From: Alphaproteobacteria bacterium
GTDB lineage: Bacteria > Pseudomonadota > Alphaproteobacteria > Micropepsales > Micropepsaceae
DNA length: 6,263 nucleotides
Assembly: GCA_003451645.1 (NCBI GenBank)
Contig: DMER01000137.1
Coordinates: 22,819 to 29,081, forward strand
Direction of reading: 5' to 3'
Below, piece after piece: positions 1 to 6,262 of the stretch. How positions within the stretch are numbered: position 1 is the first letter of the stretch; every line of letters begins with the position of its first letter. The position numbers were made by a program, and so were the translations under genes. The notes beneath the pieces were generated by a model, which did not search any database, was not told the DNA's origin, and saw only the letters and a list, made by a program, of their open reading frames with translations.

Positions 1-288
1 GTCGAACTCGCCAAGGACTGGCGGACCGACCGCTATCTGCGTCGCCTCGAAGCGATGATGGCGGTGGCGGATGCGCAGGTCAGCCTGGTGCTGACCGGTG
101 TTGGTGACGTCCTGGAGCCGGAGGACGGCATCATCGGCATCGGGTCCGGTGGCAATTTCGCGCTGGCGGCTGCGCGGGCCTTGGCCGATTCTCCTTTGGA
201 TGCCGAAGAGATCGCCCGCAAAGCTATGGGCATTGCCGCGGATCTGTGTGTTTACACAAACCGCTCCCTGGTCGTTGAAGTCCTGTAG
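1..288 (+). CDS. hslV: ATP-dependent protease peptidase subunit HslV (ClpQ), 3' part only
   Basis: This is the C-terminal 95 residues of HslV, the proteasome-beta-like threonine peptidase that stacks as a double hexamer and is activated by HslU in the cytoplasm. The reading frame is open from base 1 and ends in TAG at 286-288. Visible family landmarks are the stretch [20 protein letters not shown] (about residues 39-58 of the fragment), and near the end the cation-site/C-terminal segment with AADLCVYTN. The N-terminal catalytic threonine lies outside the window and cannot be checked. It sits directly upstream of hslU in the same direction, the usual hslVU order, which makes the assignment firm. 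In-frame ATG codons at 55 and 58 are internal methionines, not starts. Confidence 0.96.
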   Translation, partial: VELAKDWRTDRYLRRLEAMMAVADAQVSLVLTGVGDVLEPEDGIIGIGSGGNFALAAARALADSPLDAEEIARKAMGIAADLCVYTNRSLVVEVL

Positions 289-336
289 CAGAGCGCGCAA
301 CCCTTCCTTGTTAACCCTGTATGCGTCCGGTCCATC

Positions 337-1647
337 ATGAGCATCCTGTCTCCGCGCGAAATCGTCTCAGAGCTCGACCGCTATATTGTCGGGCAGGCTG
401 CCGCCAAGCGGGCGGTCGCCATCGCCTTGCGGAACCGGTGGCGGCGCCAGCAATTGCCAGAAGCTTTGCGTGATGAGGTGCTCCCTAAGAACATCCTGAT
501 GATCGGCCCAACAGGGGTCGGAAAGACGGAGATATCGCGCCGCCTTGCCCGCCTGGCGGCTGCGCCCTTCATCAAGGTGGAGGCGACCAAGTTTACTGAG
601 GTCGGCTATGTCGGCCGGGATGTCGAACAAATCATCCGCGACCTGGTTGAGCAGGCCATCGCGCAGCTGCGCGACAGGCGGCGCAAGCAAGCGGAACCCC
701 GGGCGCATAAAGCCGCCGAAGAGCGGGTCCTTGACGCCCTGGTGGGTGCGACATCAAGCGAAGCAACGCGGGAGTCCTTCCGGCGGAAATTGCGGGCCGG
801 TGAGCTTGATGACAAAGAGATCGATGTGCCGGTTGCGGACACGCCCAGTCTTCCGGCCTTTGACATTCCGGGCATGCCAGGCGGGCAGGGTGTTGCGCTC
901 AACATTGGGGAACTCTTCGGCAAGGCGCTTGGCGGGCGGCTTAAATCCAAGCGGATGAAAGTCTCTGACTCCCACAAGATCTTGCTGGCTGAGGAAAGCG
1001 ACAAGCTCATCGATAATGATGCGCTTGTGCAAGAGGCGCTAAAGGCCGTGCAAGACCAGGGTATCGTGTTCCTGGATGAGATCGACAAAATCTGCGCGCG
1101 CGAGGGCTCCACGCGCGGCGGCGCGGATGTCAGCCGCGAAGGCGTGCAGCGGGACCTTTTGCCCTTGATCGAAGGAACGACGGTGTCCACCAAGCATGGG
1201 CCGGTCAAGACCGACCACATCCTTTTCATCGCGAGCGGCGCCTTTCATATCGCCAAGCCCTCCGACCTATTGCCCGAATTGCAAGGCCGCCTGCCGATCC
1301 GGGTCGAACTGCAAGCGCTGAGCCGGGATGACTTCATCAAGATCCTGACCGACACCGAGGCGAGCCTGATCAAGCAGTATGTGGCCCTGCTTGGCACCGA
1401 AGGGGTTAGTCTCTTGTTCAATCCCGATGCGATTGAAGCGATTGCGGACGCCGCCGTAACGGTCAACGCCACGGTTGAGAATATTGGTGCCCGGCGCCTT
1501 CAAACCATCATGGAGCGATTGTTGGAGGACATCAGTTTTGAGGCACCGGATCGCAGCGGCGCCTCGATCTCCATCGATGCGCAATTTGTGCATGAAAAGG
1601 TGGGCGCGCTGACCAAGAACGCCGATTTGTCCAGATTTGTTCTGTAG
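337..1647 (+). CDS. hslU: ATP-dependent protease ATPase subunit HslU (ClpY)
   Basis: This is the complete AAA+ unfoldase (436 aa, close to the usual 430-445) that recognises, unfolds and threads substrates into HslV. The N-terminus ([16 protein letters not shown], residues 5-20) matches the family and supports the ATG at 337, although no clear Shine-Dalgarno precedes it. Walker A GPTGVGKT is at 57-64. The pore loop GYVG is at 90-93, within GYVGRD. The variable I-domain spans roughly 108-235. Walker B IVFLDEID is at 243-250. The arginine-finger region ELQGRLPIR is at 314-322, with R318 the likely finger. The sensor-2 motif GARRL is at 384-388. The C-terminal tail DLSRFVL (430-436), which inserts into HslV to activate it, is intact. 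All catalytic elements are present, so the protein should be functional. It lies 48 bases after hslV and is almost certainly co-transcribed with it. No T-rich hairpin terminator is visible after its stop. Confidence 0.98.
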   Translation: MSILSPREIVSELDRYIVGQAAAKRAVAIALRNRWRRQQLPEALRDEVLPKNILMIGPTGVGKTEISRRLARLAAAPFIKVEATKFTEVGYVGRDVEQIIRDLVEQAIAQLRDRRRKQAEPRAHKAAEERVLDALVGATSSEATRESFRRKLRAGELDDKEIDVPVADTPSLPAFDIPGMPGGQGVALNIGELFGKALGGRLKSKRMKVSDSHKILLAEESDKLIDNDALVQEALKAVQDQGIVFLDEIDKICAREGSTRGGADVSREGVQRDLLPLIEGTTVSTKHGPVKTDHILFIASGAFHIAKPSDLLPELQGRLPIRVELQALSRDDFIKILTDTEASLIKQYVALLGTEGVSLLFNPDAIEAIADAAVTVNATVENIGARRLQTIMERLLEDISFEAPDRSGASISIDAQFVHEKVGALTKNADLSRFVL

Positions 1648-1761
1648 TTTAGGCATTCCTTTTGGTGTGTGGTTATCGCCGGACGCCCAAAAACATTTGT
1701 GAAGACGCTTCCGGGCTGGCCTAGAGTTGTGATAACCTGAACAATGATGAGGAATTTGTAC

Positions 1762-1781
1762 TGGACCTCACGGGTGGTCCA
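1762..1781 (+). repeat. Small inverted repeat / hairpin upstream of the PDT-like gene
   Basis: TGGACC (1762-1767) and GGTCCA (1776-1781) form a perfect 6-bp inverted repeat around an 8-base loop. A second, overlapping near-palindrome, GGTGG-T-CCACC, lies at 1773-1783. The two structures are mutually exclusive. They sit about 70-90 bases upstream of the start codon and could be an operator or a leader-RNA hairpin, but a stem this short can arise by chance. There is no T-run, so it is not a terminator. Confidence 0.25.
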
Positions 1782-1839
1782 CCGGGCGTTCGTCAGCGCA
1801 GACAACCGCCCCGGGGACTTGGTGAAGCGGGGAAGATCT

Positions 1840-1845
1840 GGGGAG
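1840..1845 (+). promoter_or_regulatory. Ribosome binding site of the PDT-like gene
   Basis: GGGGAG ends 7 bases before the ATG at 1853, a good Shine-Dalgarno match and spacing. It supports that ATG over later in-frame methionines; the next in-frame Met lies some 200 residues downstream, after the PDT-like N-terminal motifs. Confidence 0.7.
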
Positions 1846-1852
1846 CGGGACC

Positions 1853-3436
1853 ATGGCTGAGAGCGATGCCAAAGCAGGTGGCGGGTTGGTCGCTGTTTTT
1901 GGCGAGAATGATGGCGGGCACTCGTTTGTCACCCTTTGCCGGTCCGTCAAATCGGAAACCATCCACGAAATCATTCCGCAAGAAGACGTGTGGAACTGCA
2001 TCGACGCGATCCGCGCCAATCATGCGCAAATTGCCGTGGTGCCTTTGCACAACTCAATTTCAAACACAGAGGCCGCAACTCTCAAGGGGCTCGCCACCGG
2101 TGAAATTCAGATCCTAGGGCGGATCAAGCGGCAAACCAATCACGTGCTCGTCGGGGTGCGCGACAACATCATTGCAGTCAACAAGCGCTGGTCCAAGGAA
2201 TCCAACTACGCTGGTACCCGCGACGGCACCCATAGTGATATCCCTGAAAAGGGCGAGGCTCCTCACCCGGAAAAGCCGGGGCCGCAGGCTTTGGCGCGCT
2301 TTGTGCTGGTCTTGCGGAAGGTCTTCACTTCAACCCATGTATATGAGCAAGCGCGCGGGAAGCTGAACGGAAGCGATTTCCGGCACGATGTGCAGGTGGA
2401 GCATACCTCCAACCCAGTGCGGATCTTGTTGCGCCATTTCCGCGAGCGCCAGACGCATTTGGTGATGGACGAGATCGACCGTTCCATGCGTCCCGAACAG
2501 AAAAACAATTGGCTAACCCCGAACGATCCAACCCCGCGTCCGGTTGACGACAATTATTTTGCTGCCGCCCTGGTCGCCGAGGGGCTTTTGCAAAGTGCCG
2601 AACACGTTTGCCGGATCGATAACCGGTTGTGCTCGCAACGTTTGTCCGAAGTCTATGAGGCGTTGGAGGATCTGCAGACAAACTCCCACAGCGCACGCGA
2701 CTTGCCGCACAATGAAACCACCTTCCTCGTGATCGCCCATAAGGCGCACAAGGGCGGCGTTGCCTGGGCGGAGGGCGAGGGGCGCATGGGCGTTCATTTC
2801 GCGCAGGACAGCTCCGATGCGAATGACCTGCAGATGGGTCCTCTGAACGCCGAACCGTCGTGGCGCGTGACCTTCCTGCTGAAACTCAAGAGCGAGGAAA
2901 ATTGGATCGAGCTGCTAAAAGATTTCGAGAAGACCATCAAAGGCGCCTTGCCCAATCTGAACCTGAAGTTCGATCAGGCGGCCGACCGGTTGGCGCATCA
3001 GGGCAAGCCCGTTCTGCTGGTCTCCGCATTGATCAACGGGCACGCGGGCGATGACTGGAAGGCCTTTGGCAAGAAGGCCAAAGAGCTCTTGGAGCACGAG
3101 CACAAGAAGCACGACCGGCACATGAAGATGCTGGAAGCTGGGGCGGCTGGCTGGTTTGCCAATGGGGAAGACCCTGCCAAGAAGCTTGAGTGGAAATTGT
3201 GCGGCGTCTATCCGTCTTGGATGATCGAGCCAAGCTCAGGGGCTTGGCTGCCTGAATTCACGAAAGTTGATGAGCAAAAGGTCCAGGGCTCGTGGGCCGG
3301 GTGGATGCTGTTCGCCCTGCTGTGGGTCGTGCTGGTGTTTGGCATCATCATGCTGTCACAGCCCAACGGCGCGGCCGAACTCAATCGAATCTGGCAGGAG
3401 TTGCTCGGTGCGGTCAAAGGCCTGTTGCCGGGTTAG
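1853..3436 (+). CDS. Diverged prephenate dehydratase/ACT-like protein with C-terminal membrane helix
   Basis: This 527-aa protein was not recognised as any named gene; the domain call rests on motif reading. Segments follow the order of prephenate dehydratase (PDT, PheA). VAVFGENDGGHSF (13-25) resembles the opening glycine-rich strand. VVPLHNSIS (62-70) resembles VPxENSIxG. GEIQILGRIKRQTNHVLVG (83-101) resembles the gEixxxIxHxLl stretch. KVFTSTHVYEQARGKL (156-171) resembles VySHPQALaQC. RDLPHNETTFLVI (282-294) resembles the IxDxxxNxTRFlvi signature. Residues 337-456 recall the ACT domain that follows PDT, with INGHAGDD (394-401) and GVYPSW (451-456) resembling the eGHxxD and LGsYP ends. A hydrophobic segment at about 481-501 is a probable membrane helix, followed by a 26-residue amphipathic tail. 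There is no signal peptide, so the bulk is likely cytoplasmic. It is much longer than usual PDT-ACT proteins (about 280 aa), with charged insertions at about 112-145, 200-232 and 410-445. Key residues are altered (TRF reads TTF; the ACT ESRP motif is absent), so enzyme activity is doubtful and a sensory or binding role is inferred. The PDT-fold call is about 0.7 sure; the reading frame itself is near certain. Confidence 0.8.
   Translation: MAESDAKAGGGLVAVFGENDGGHSFVTLCRSVKSETIHEIIPQEDVWNCIDAIRANHAQIAVVPLHNSISNTEAATLKGLATGEIQILGRIKRQTNHVLVGVRDNIIAVNKRWSKESNYAGTRDGTHSDIPEKGEAPHPEKPGPQALARFVLVLRKVFTSTHVYEQARGKLNGSDFRHDVQVEHTSNPVRILLRHFRERQTHLVMDEIDRSMRPEQKNNWLTPNDPTPRPVDDNYFAAALVAEGLLQSAEHVCRIDNRLCSQRLSEVYEALEDLQTNSHSARDLPHNETTFLVIAHKAHKGGVAWAEGEGRMGVHFAQDSSDANDLQMGPLNAEPSWRVTFLLKLKSEENWIELLKDFEKTIKGALPNLNLKFDQAADRLAHQGKPVLLVSALINGHAGDDWKAFGKKAKELLEHEHKKHDRHMKMLEAGAAGWFANGEDPAKKLEWKLCGVYPSWMIEPSSGAWLPEFTKVDEQKVQGSWAGWMLFALLWVVLVFGIIMLSQPNGAAELNRIWQELLGAVKGLLPG
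3433..3436. other. Shared stop codons of convergent genes (TTAG)
   Basis: The plus-strand TAG (3434-3436) and the minus-strand TAA (complement of TTA at 3433-3435) overlap within four bases. The PDT-like gene and the Smr gene therefore end inside each other's last codons, and any terminator for either must lie within the other's coding sequence. Confidence 0.97.
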
Positions 3437-4083
3437 GTCGCCTTCGAGACCCGGCTCTTCGTTCGCAGATAGACGTAGAGTGCGCCTGTTCCGCCATGGC
3501 GGGGAGATGCCGACCTGAGGGCCGCGATCAGATGAGATTGCGGGCCATGTTCGATCCATAGAGGGACAAGTTCGCGAAGAACACCCGGCTGGGGTCTGCC
3601 CCAAGTTGGGTTGATGTCTTCGCGCGATGGTTGGGGCGCTTTGGCCTTCAGGCCCTTGCCCGTAATCACCAACACACAGCGCCACTTTTCGCGGGCCGCT
3701 TGGGCCAGGAACCGGTCTAGCGCGCGATGAGCCGCCTCCTGTGTCATGCCATGCAGGTCGAGCGCCGCGTCCGGTGTCACGCTCCCGCTGCGCAGCTTGG
3801 TCTCGACATGGCCGCTAATTCCGGTTCCAACCGCGGCGGGCTTTGGCGGGGAGGCGGGCTTGACACCGGTGCTGGTGGATAATCGGATGCGTGCGGCTTT
3901 GCGGGGCGGGGCGGGTGCTTGCTGGGGTGCGTCGACCTTACGCTCCGGCTTTGCGGCGGTGACCGGCCGCGCCGGAGATGGTGCCGCCTTGCGCAGTTTG
4001 CGCACGTCGCGGGTGACATGGTCCCATAGCATGACGTCCTCAGTGCTGAGGGCGCGACCGCGCTTTGTTACGGGCTTGACCAT
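3433..4083 (-). CDS. Smr-domain protein (Smr/MutS2 C-terminal family)
   Basis: This 216-aa protein has a C-terminal Smr domain, a family known from MutS2 tails and stand-alone nucleases acting on DNA or RNA. The N-terminal part (residues about 1-32, with LSTEDVMLWDHVTRDV at 12-27) is typical of alphaproteobacterial Smr proteins. A proline/alanine/lysine-rich, probably disordered linker covers about 33-85. The Smr domain follows: LDLHGMTQEAA at 108-118 (the DLH of DxH-type nucleolytic Smr proteins is D109-L110-H111), VLVITGKG at 137-144, and HGGTGALYVYLR at 196-207. Between the last two lies an insertion of about 20 residues rich in proline. The ATG at 4083 is preferred. An in-frame TTG at 4110 would add nine residues and overlap mltA by 17 bases, and neither start has a strong ribosome binding site. 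The gene begins 10 bases after mltA ends and is likely co-transcribed. The substrate cannot be told from the sequence. Confidence 0.92.
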   Translation of the reverse strand: MVKPVTKRGRALSTEDVMLWDHVTRDVRKLRKAAPSPARPVTAAKPERKVDAPQQAPAPPRKAARIRLSTSTGVKPASPPKPAAVGTGISGHVETKLRSGSVTPDAALDLHGMTQEAAHRALDRFLAQAAREKWRCVLVITGKGLKAKAPQPSREDINPTWGRPQPGVLRELVPLWIEHGPQSHLIAALRSASPRHGGTGALYVYLRTKSRVSKAT

Positions 4084-4093
4084 GGCTGGGCAA

Positions 4094-5323
4094 TCACTTG
4101 GCCGCGGCAACGCGCCCAGCCAGGGGCTTGGGCAGCAAGACGATCAGCCGCCCGCGGTTGGCCATGCGGCCCGCGAGCTCCGCAGCGCGGGCGCCTGCGC
4201 CCCAATAGACGTCGCCGCGTACAGGACCGCGAATGGCACCGCCCGTGTCGTGCGCGATCAAGAGATGCTGAAATACATACGGGTCTTCGCCTTCTTTGTC
4301 GGCAGGCCGTGTGGCATCAACCCATAATGGCGCGCCCAAAGCATGAAAGCGCAAATCGATGGCAAGGCTGCGTTCGGGCGACAGCGGCACCGTCATCGCT
4401 CCCGGCGCGCCCATGGCCGGGTCACCTATCGGGTCTTCCTTGAAGAACACATAGGACGGATTGAGGTTCATAACCGCGTCCGCCTGTTTGGGGTTGGCGG
4501 TCAACCAGGCCTTGATCGACTGCATCGAGAGGTTTTCCCGCTTGATGGCGCCGCGATCGATAAGCTTGCGCCCGATAGCGACATAGGCGTGGCCGTTTTG
4601 ACCATCGTAATTGAGCCGCAATAGGGTCCCGTCCGCCAATCTGACACGGCCCGATCCTTGGATTTGGATCGAGAACGCCTCGAAAGCGTCGTCGATGTAG
4701 ACGATTGGATTGGAGGCTGCGCCAAGCCCTTTGGCGACAATCTCCTCGCGCTTGGCATAGGGCTTGAGTTTGCCATCGATCACGCGGCCCGAGATCCGCT
4801 CGCCCTTGAGAGTGTCACGGAATTCGCCCAAATCGACCATGATCAGATCATTGGGCCGCGCATAAAGCGGCGTCTTGTGCTTTTCCGTGCGGTGGCGGCT
4901 GCCGGAGAGTTCTGGTTCGTAATAGCCCGTGAAGATGCCTTTGGTCTCACCATCGGCGCGGGTCTCAAAGGGCGTGAAGTTCGTCTCGAAAAAAGCGCGG
5001 GCTTTGGCTGGGGGTGTGGCGACAGCCTTAGCGCAGACCGCACGCCAATCGCCTGCCGTGCCATAGGCCTTGTTGCCGCCCATGGCGCGGGTTTTGTCCC
5101 GGCCAGTGATCACGACACAAGAGGTCTTGAAGGAAGCAAGGGCGGCAGCGTGATTGTCTGAAGTCCAGCCACCCAAGTCCTTGAAGGCCAACCTGTGCAA
5201 GGTCATTTGCACTTTGGGTTCAGCATTGGGTGCGGCTTTGCGCGCGTCCAGGATCGGTTTGATGAGATCGCAGGCGCCAAGCAAGGATGCCGCGGCGGCC
5301 ATTATCGCGACGCGCGCGAACAT
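4094..5323 (-). CDS. mltA: Membrane-bound lytic murein transglycosylase A (lipoprotein)
   Basis: MltA cleaves the MurNAc-GlcNAc bond of peptidoglycan with formation of 1,6-anhydro ends, normally as an outer-membrane lipoprotein in the periplasm. From the ATG at 5323 the product is 409 aa and starts with a compact lipoprotein signal peptide: MFAR, then a hydrophobic stretch, then lipobox LLGAC with the acylated cysteine at residue 18. The MltA barrel domain shows FTGYYEPELSGS (131-142) and SIQIQGSGRVRLADG (218-232). The C-terminal 3D domain shows LIAHDTGGAIRGPVRGDVYWG (355-375); the aspartates D359 and D371 there match the conserved catalytic region of the family. An alternative ATG at 5386 would overlap the Tim44-like gene by 41 bases and give a long 38-residue pre-lipobox leader. 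The frame stays open to an ATG at 5473. None has a good ribosome binding site, so 5323 is chosen on the signal peptide and the 22-base gap. It is the middle gene of the minus-strand cluster. Confidence 0.95.
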   Translation of the reverse strand: MFARVAIMAAAASLLGACDLIKPILDARKAAPNAEPKVQMTLHRLAFKDLGGWTSDNHAAALASFKTSCVVITGRDKTRAMGGNKAYGTAGDWRAVCAKAVATPPAKARAFFETNFTPFETRADGETKGIFTGYYEPELSGSRHRTEKHKTPLYARPNDLIMVDLGEFRDTLKGERISGRVIDGKLKPYAKREEIVAKGLGAASNPIVYIDDAFEAFSIQIQGSGRVRLADGTLLRLNYDGQNGHAYVAIGRKLIDRGAIKRENLSMQSIKAWLTANPKQADAVMNLNPSYVFFKEDPIGDPAMGAPGAMTVPLSPERSLAIDLRFHALGAPLWVDATRPADKEGEDPYVFQHLLIAHDTGGAIRGPVRGDVYWGAGARAAELAGRMANRGRLIVLLPKPLAGRVAAAK

Positions 5324-5345
5324 GGCGCGCCAAGCGGGTTGACGC

Positions 5346-6029
5346 TTATTCGGTTGCGGTTGCGACAAGCTTCCAATTCGGGTCATGGGAACGGGTGTCT
5401 CGTGCAAAGGTCCAAATGTCCGTAACTTCCCGTACCACACCTGCCGCACCATCAACAATTGCACCGGCCGCATCCCGCGTGACAGATACCATTTCGCTGA
5501 CGAATTTGACCGTCACCTCAGCGATGCGCTGCCGCATTTGCGCGTCAACGATCTCAGACGGTTTGGCGCCAACGACAGTGACTTCAGCGCGGTGTCCCGC
5601 CGCCTCGCGCGCCTGGATCGCGCCCTCAAAACTTTGATAGACATCGTCGGCAAGCAGCGGCCGCAACGCCTGACGATCACCCGCCGCAAAGGCATCGACG
5701 ATCATCTCGTGTGCCATCTTTGCGCCCTCGATGAATTTGGCCGGATCGAAAGTGGGATCGACCCGCGTAATGGCCACGACGCCGTCATGCGCTGCGTCCG
5801 CCACCTTGGCGCCCGACCCTGCGCGCGCCTGGCGCGGCATCGGGATCACATTGTCGCTGCCGCCAACGGGAGCCTGGCCCAAACCCGCCGGCATGCTGGG
5901 CTTGCGCTCCTTGTTATCGGGCAGTCTTTCCGGCGGACGTTCATGGCCGGTTTTGGTGCCCAAGACCAAATACAGACGGTAGAGGACAAAGACCGCCACG
6001 CCCGCCATGATGAGAATATCGAGTTCCAT
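5346..6029 (-). CDS. Tim44-like domain membrane protein
   Basis: This 227-aa protein belongs to the bacterial Tim44/TimA-like group, related to the mitochondrial import-motor subunit Tim44. In alphaproteobacteria these are inner-membrane-associated proteins of poorly defined function. Residues about 5-24 (ILIMAGVAVFVLYRLYLVLG) form a single N-terminal membrane helix, followed by KTGHERPP, typical of the family. A low-complexity Pro/Gly-rich linker covers about 31-75. The Tim44-like alpha/beta domain runs from about 90 to 227, opening with DPTFDPAKFIEGAKMAHEMI and containing the LADDVYQSFEGAI region (126-138) and the closing segment EVTDIWTFARD (201-211) with DPNWKLVATATE at the end. The ATG at 6029 is preferred because an AAGGAA site precedes it at the right distance and the membrane helix begins at once. 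The frame stays open to an ATG at 6119, which would add 30 non-family-like residues. It heads the cluster with mltA and the Smr gene. Confidence 0.94.
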   Translation of the reverse strand: MELDILIMAGVAVFVLYRLYLVLGTKTGHERPPERLPDNKERKPSMPAGLGQAPVGGSDNVIPMPRQARAGSGAKVADAAHDGVVAITRVDPTFDPAKFIEGAKMAHEMIVDAFAAGDRQALRPLLADDVYQSFEGAIQAREAAGHRAEVTVVGAKPSEIVDAQMRQRIAEVTVKFVSEMVSVTRDAAGAIVDGAAGVVREVTDIWTFARDTRSHDPNWKLVATATE

Positions 6030-6037
6030 GCGTGAGG

Positions 6038-6043
6038 TTCCTT
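6038..6043 (-). promoter_or_regulatory. Ribosome binding site deciding the Tim44-like start
   Basis: On the minus strand AAGGAA ends 8 bases before the ATG at 6029. This is the best Shine-Dalgarno match seen on the minus strand of the window and favours that start over the upstream ATG at 6119. Confidence 0.7.
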
Positions 6044-6143
6044 CGCAGCCCGGGTTCTTGGCGCCGGGTCCAGCCACTGTTCCGCCTTGTCCGGCATCCC
6101 ACTCGCTTAGTGCATGCATCGAGCAGGCATTCCAAGTTAGCAG

Positions 6144-6172
6144 CTAATTGCGGCAGAAGGCAGTTACTTCAA
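6144..6172 (-). promoter_or_regulatory. Weak candidate promoter of the Tim44-like/mltA/Smr cluster
   Basis: On the minus strand TTGAAG (6167-6172) and AATTAG (6144-6149) are spaced by 17 bases. The -35 half is a fair match to the housekeeping consensus and the -10 half is poor (3 of 6). Its place, about 115 bases upstream of the start codon and just after a possible terminator, is suitable, but the match alone proves little. Confidence 0.2.
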
Positions 6173-6183
6173 CCCTAGACCCT

Positions 6184-6211
6184 AAAAAAAGCCTTATTGC
6201 CTCTCGGGCTT
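6184..6211 (-). terminator. Candidate intrinsic terminator for a gene beyond the right edge
   Basis: Read on the minus strand, AAGCC and GGCTT form a 5-bp stem around a 13-base loop, followed directly by a run of T residues (seven T in total at 6184-6190, partly within the stem). The T-run is the strongest in the window. The stem is short, so the call is tentative. It overlaps the TAA of the partial frame at the window edge, which fits a terminator placed right at the end of a gene. Confidence 0.4.
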
Positions 6212-6262
6212 GCCCTCAGCCCTCACCCGTGTTAGCCAGCCGCCCTTAATCGCGACGTTGCG
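6194..6262 (-). CDS. Possible C-terminal end of a minus-strand gene, cut by the window edge
   Basis: One minus-strand frame is open from the edge for 22 codons and ends in TAA (complement of 6194-6196). The peptide begins RNVAIKGGW and ends KPERQ; no family is recognisable. The other two minus frames have stops in this stretch. Support comes mainly from the hairpin and T-run at its end, since an open frame this short occurs easily by chance. Confidence 0.3.
   Translation of the reverse strand, partial: RNVAIKGGWLTRVRAEGKPERQ

Larger units (their letters stand above)
1648..1852 (+). other. Intergenic leader between hslU and the PDT-like gene
   Basis: This 205-base gap holds no RNA gene and no convincing intrinsic terminator for hslU. 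A poor promoter-like pair, TTGTGA (1697-1702) and TAGAGT (1722-1727), is separated by 19 bases and is not persuasive. A 6-bp inverted repeat at 1762-1781 and a short open frame (1744-1860) that overlaps the next start codon are described separately. Transcription of the downstream gene could come from here or by read-through from hslVU; the sequence does not decide. Confidence 0.5.

Noticed and set aside
606..1229. A 207-codon minus-strand open frame inside hslU
   Set aside because: It is antisense to a complete, conserved hslU, is rich in Ser/Arg with no recognisable domain, and fits the usual shadow of a GC-rich gene.
1697..1727. TTGTGA and TAGAGT as a promoter for the PDT-like gene
   Set aside because: The spacing of 19 bases is long and the -10 half is a poor match, so it was not listed as a promoter.
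1671..1737. GGTTATC (1671-1677) and GATAACC (1731-1737) as a perfect 7-bp inverted repeat
   Set aside because: The arms are 53 bases apart, and a 7-base match of this kind is expected about once by chance in a 200-base region. There is no T-run and no second copy elsewhere in the gap.
4083..4110. TTG start at 4110 for the Smr gene
   Set aside because: It would overlap mltA and add nine residues without a ribosome binding site, whereas the ATG at 4083 gives the usual family N-terminus.
3746..4327. A 193-codon plus-strand open frame across the Smr/mltA junction
   Set aside because: It spans two well-supported minus-strand genes and its composition is that of an antisense shadow.
4658..5161. 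A 167-codon plus-strand open frame opposite mltA
   Set aside because: It lies wholly within the conserved MltA coding region on the other strand and shows no domain or ribosome binding site of note.
5385..6035. A 216-codon plus-strand open frame opposite the Tim44-like gene
   Set aside because: The opposite strand carries a clear conserved family with a good ribosome binding site. The plus-strand product is Arg/His-rich with no recognisable motif.
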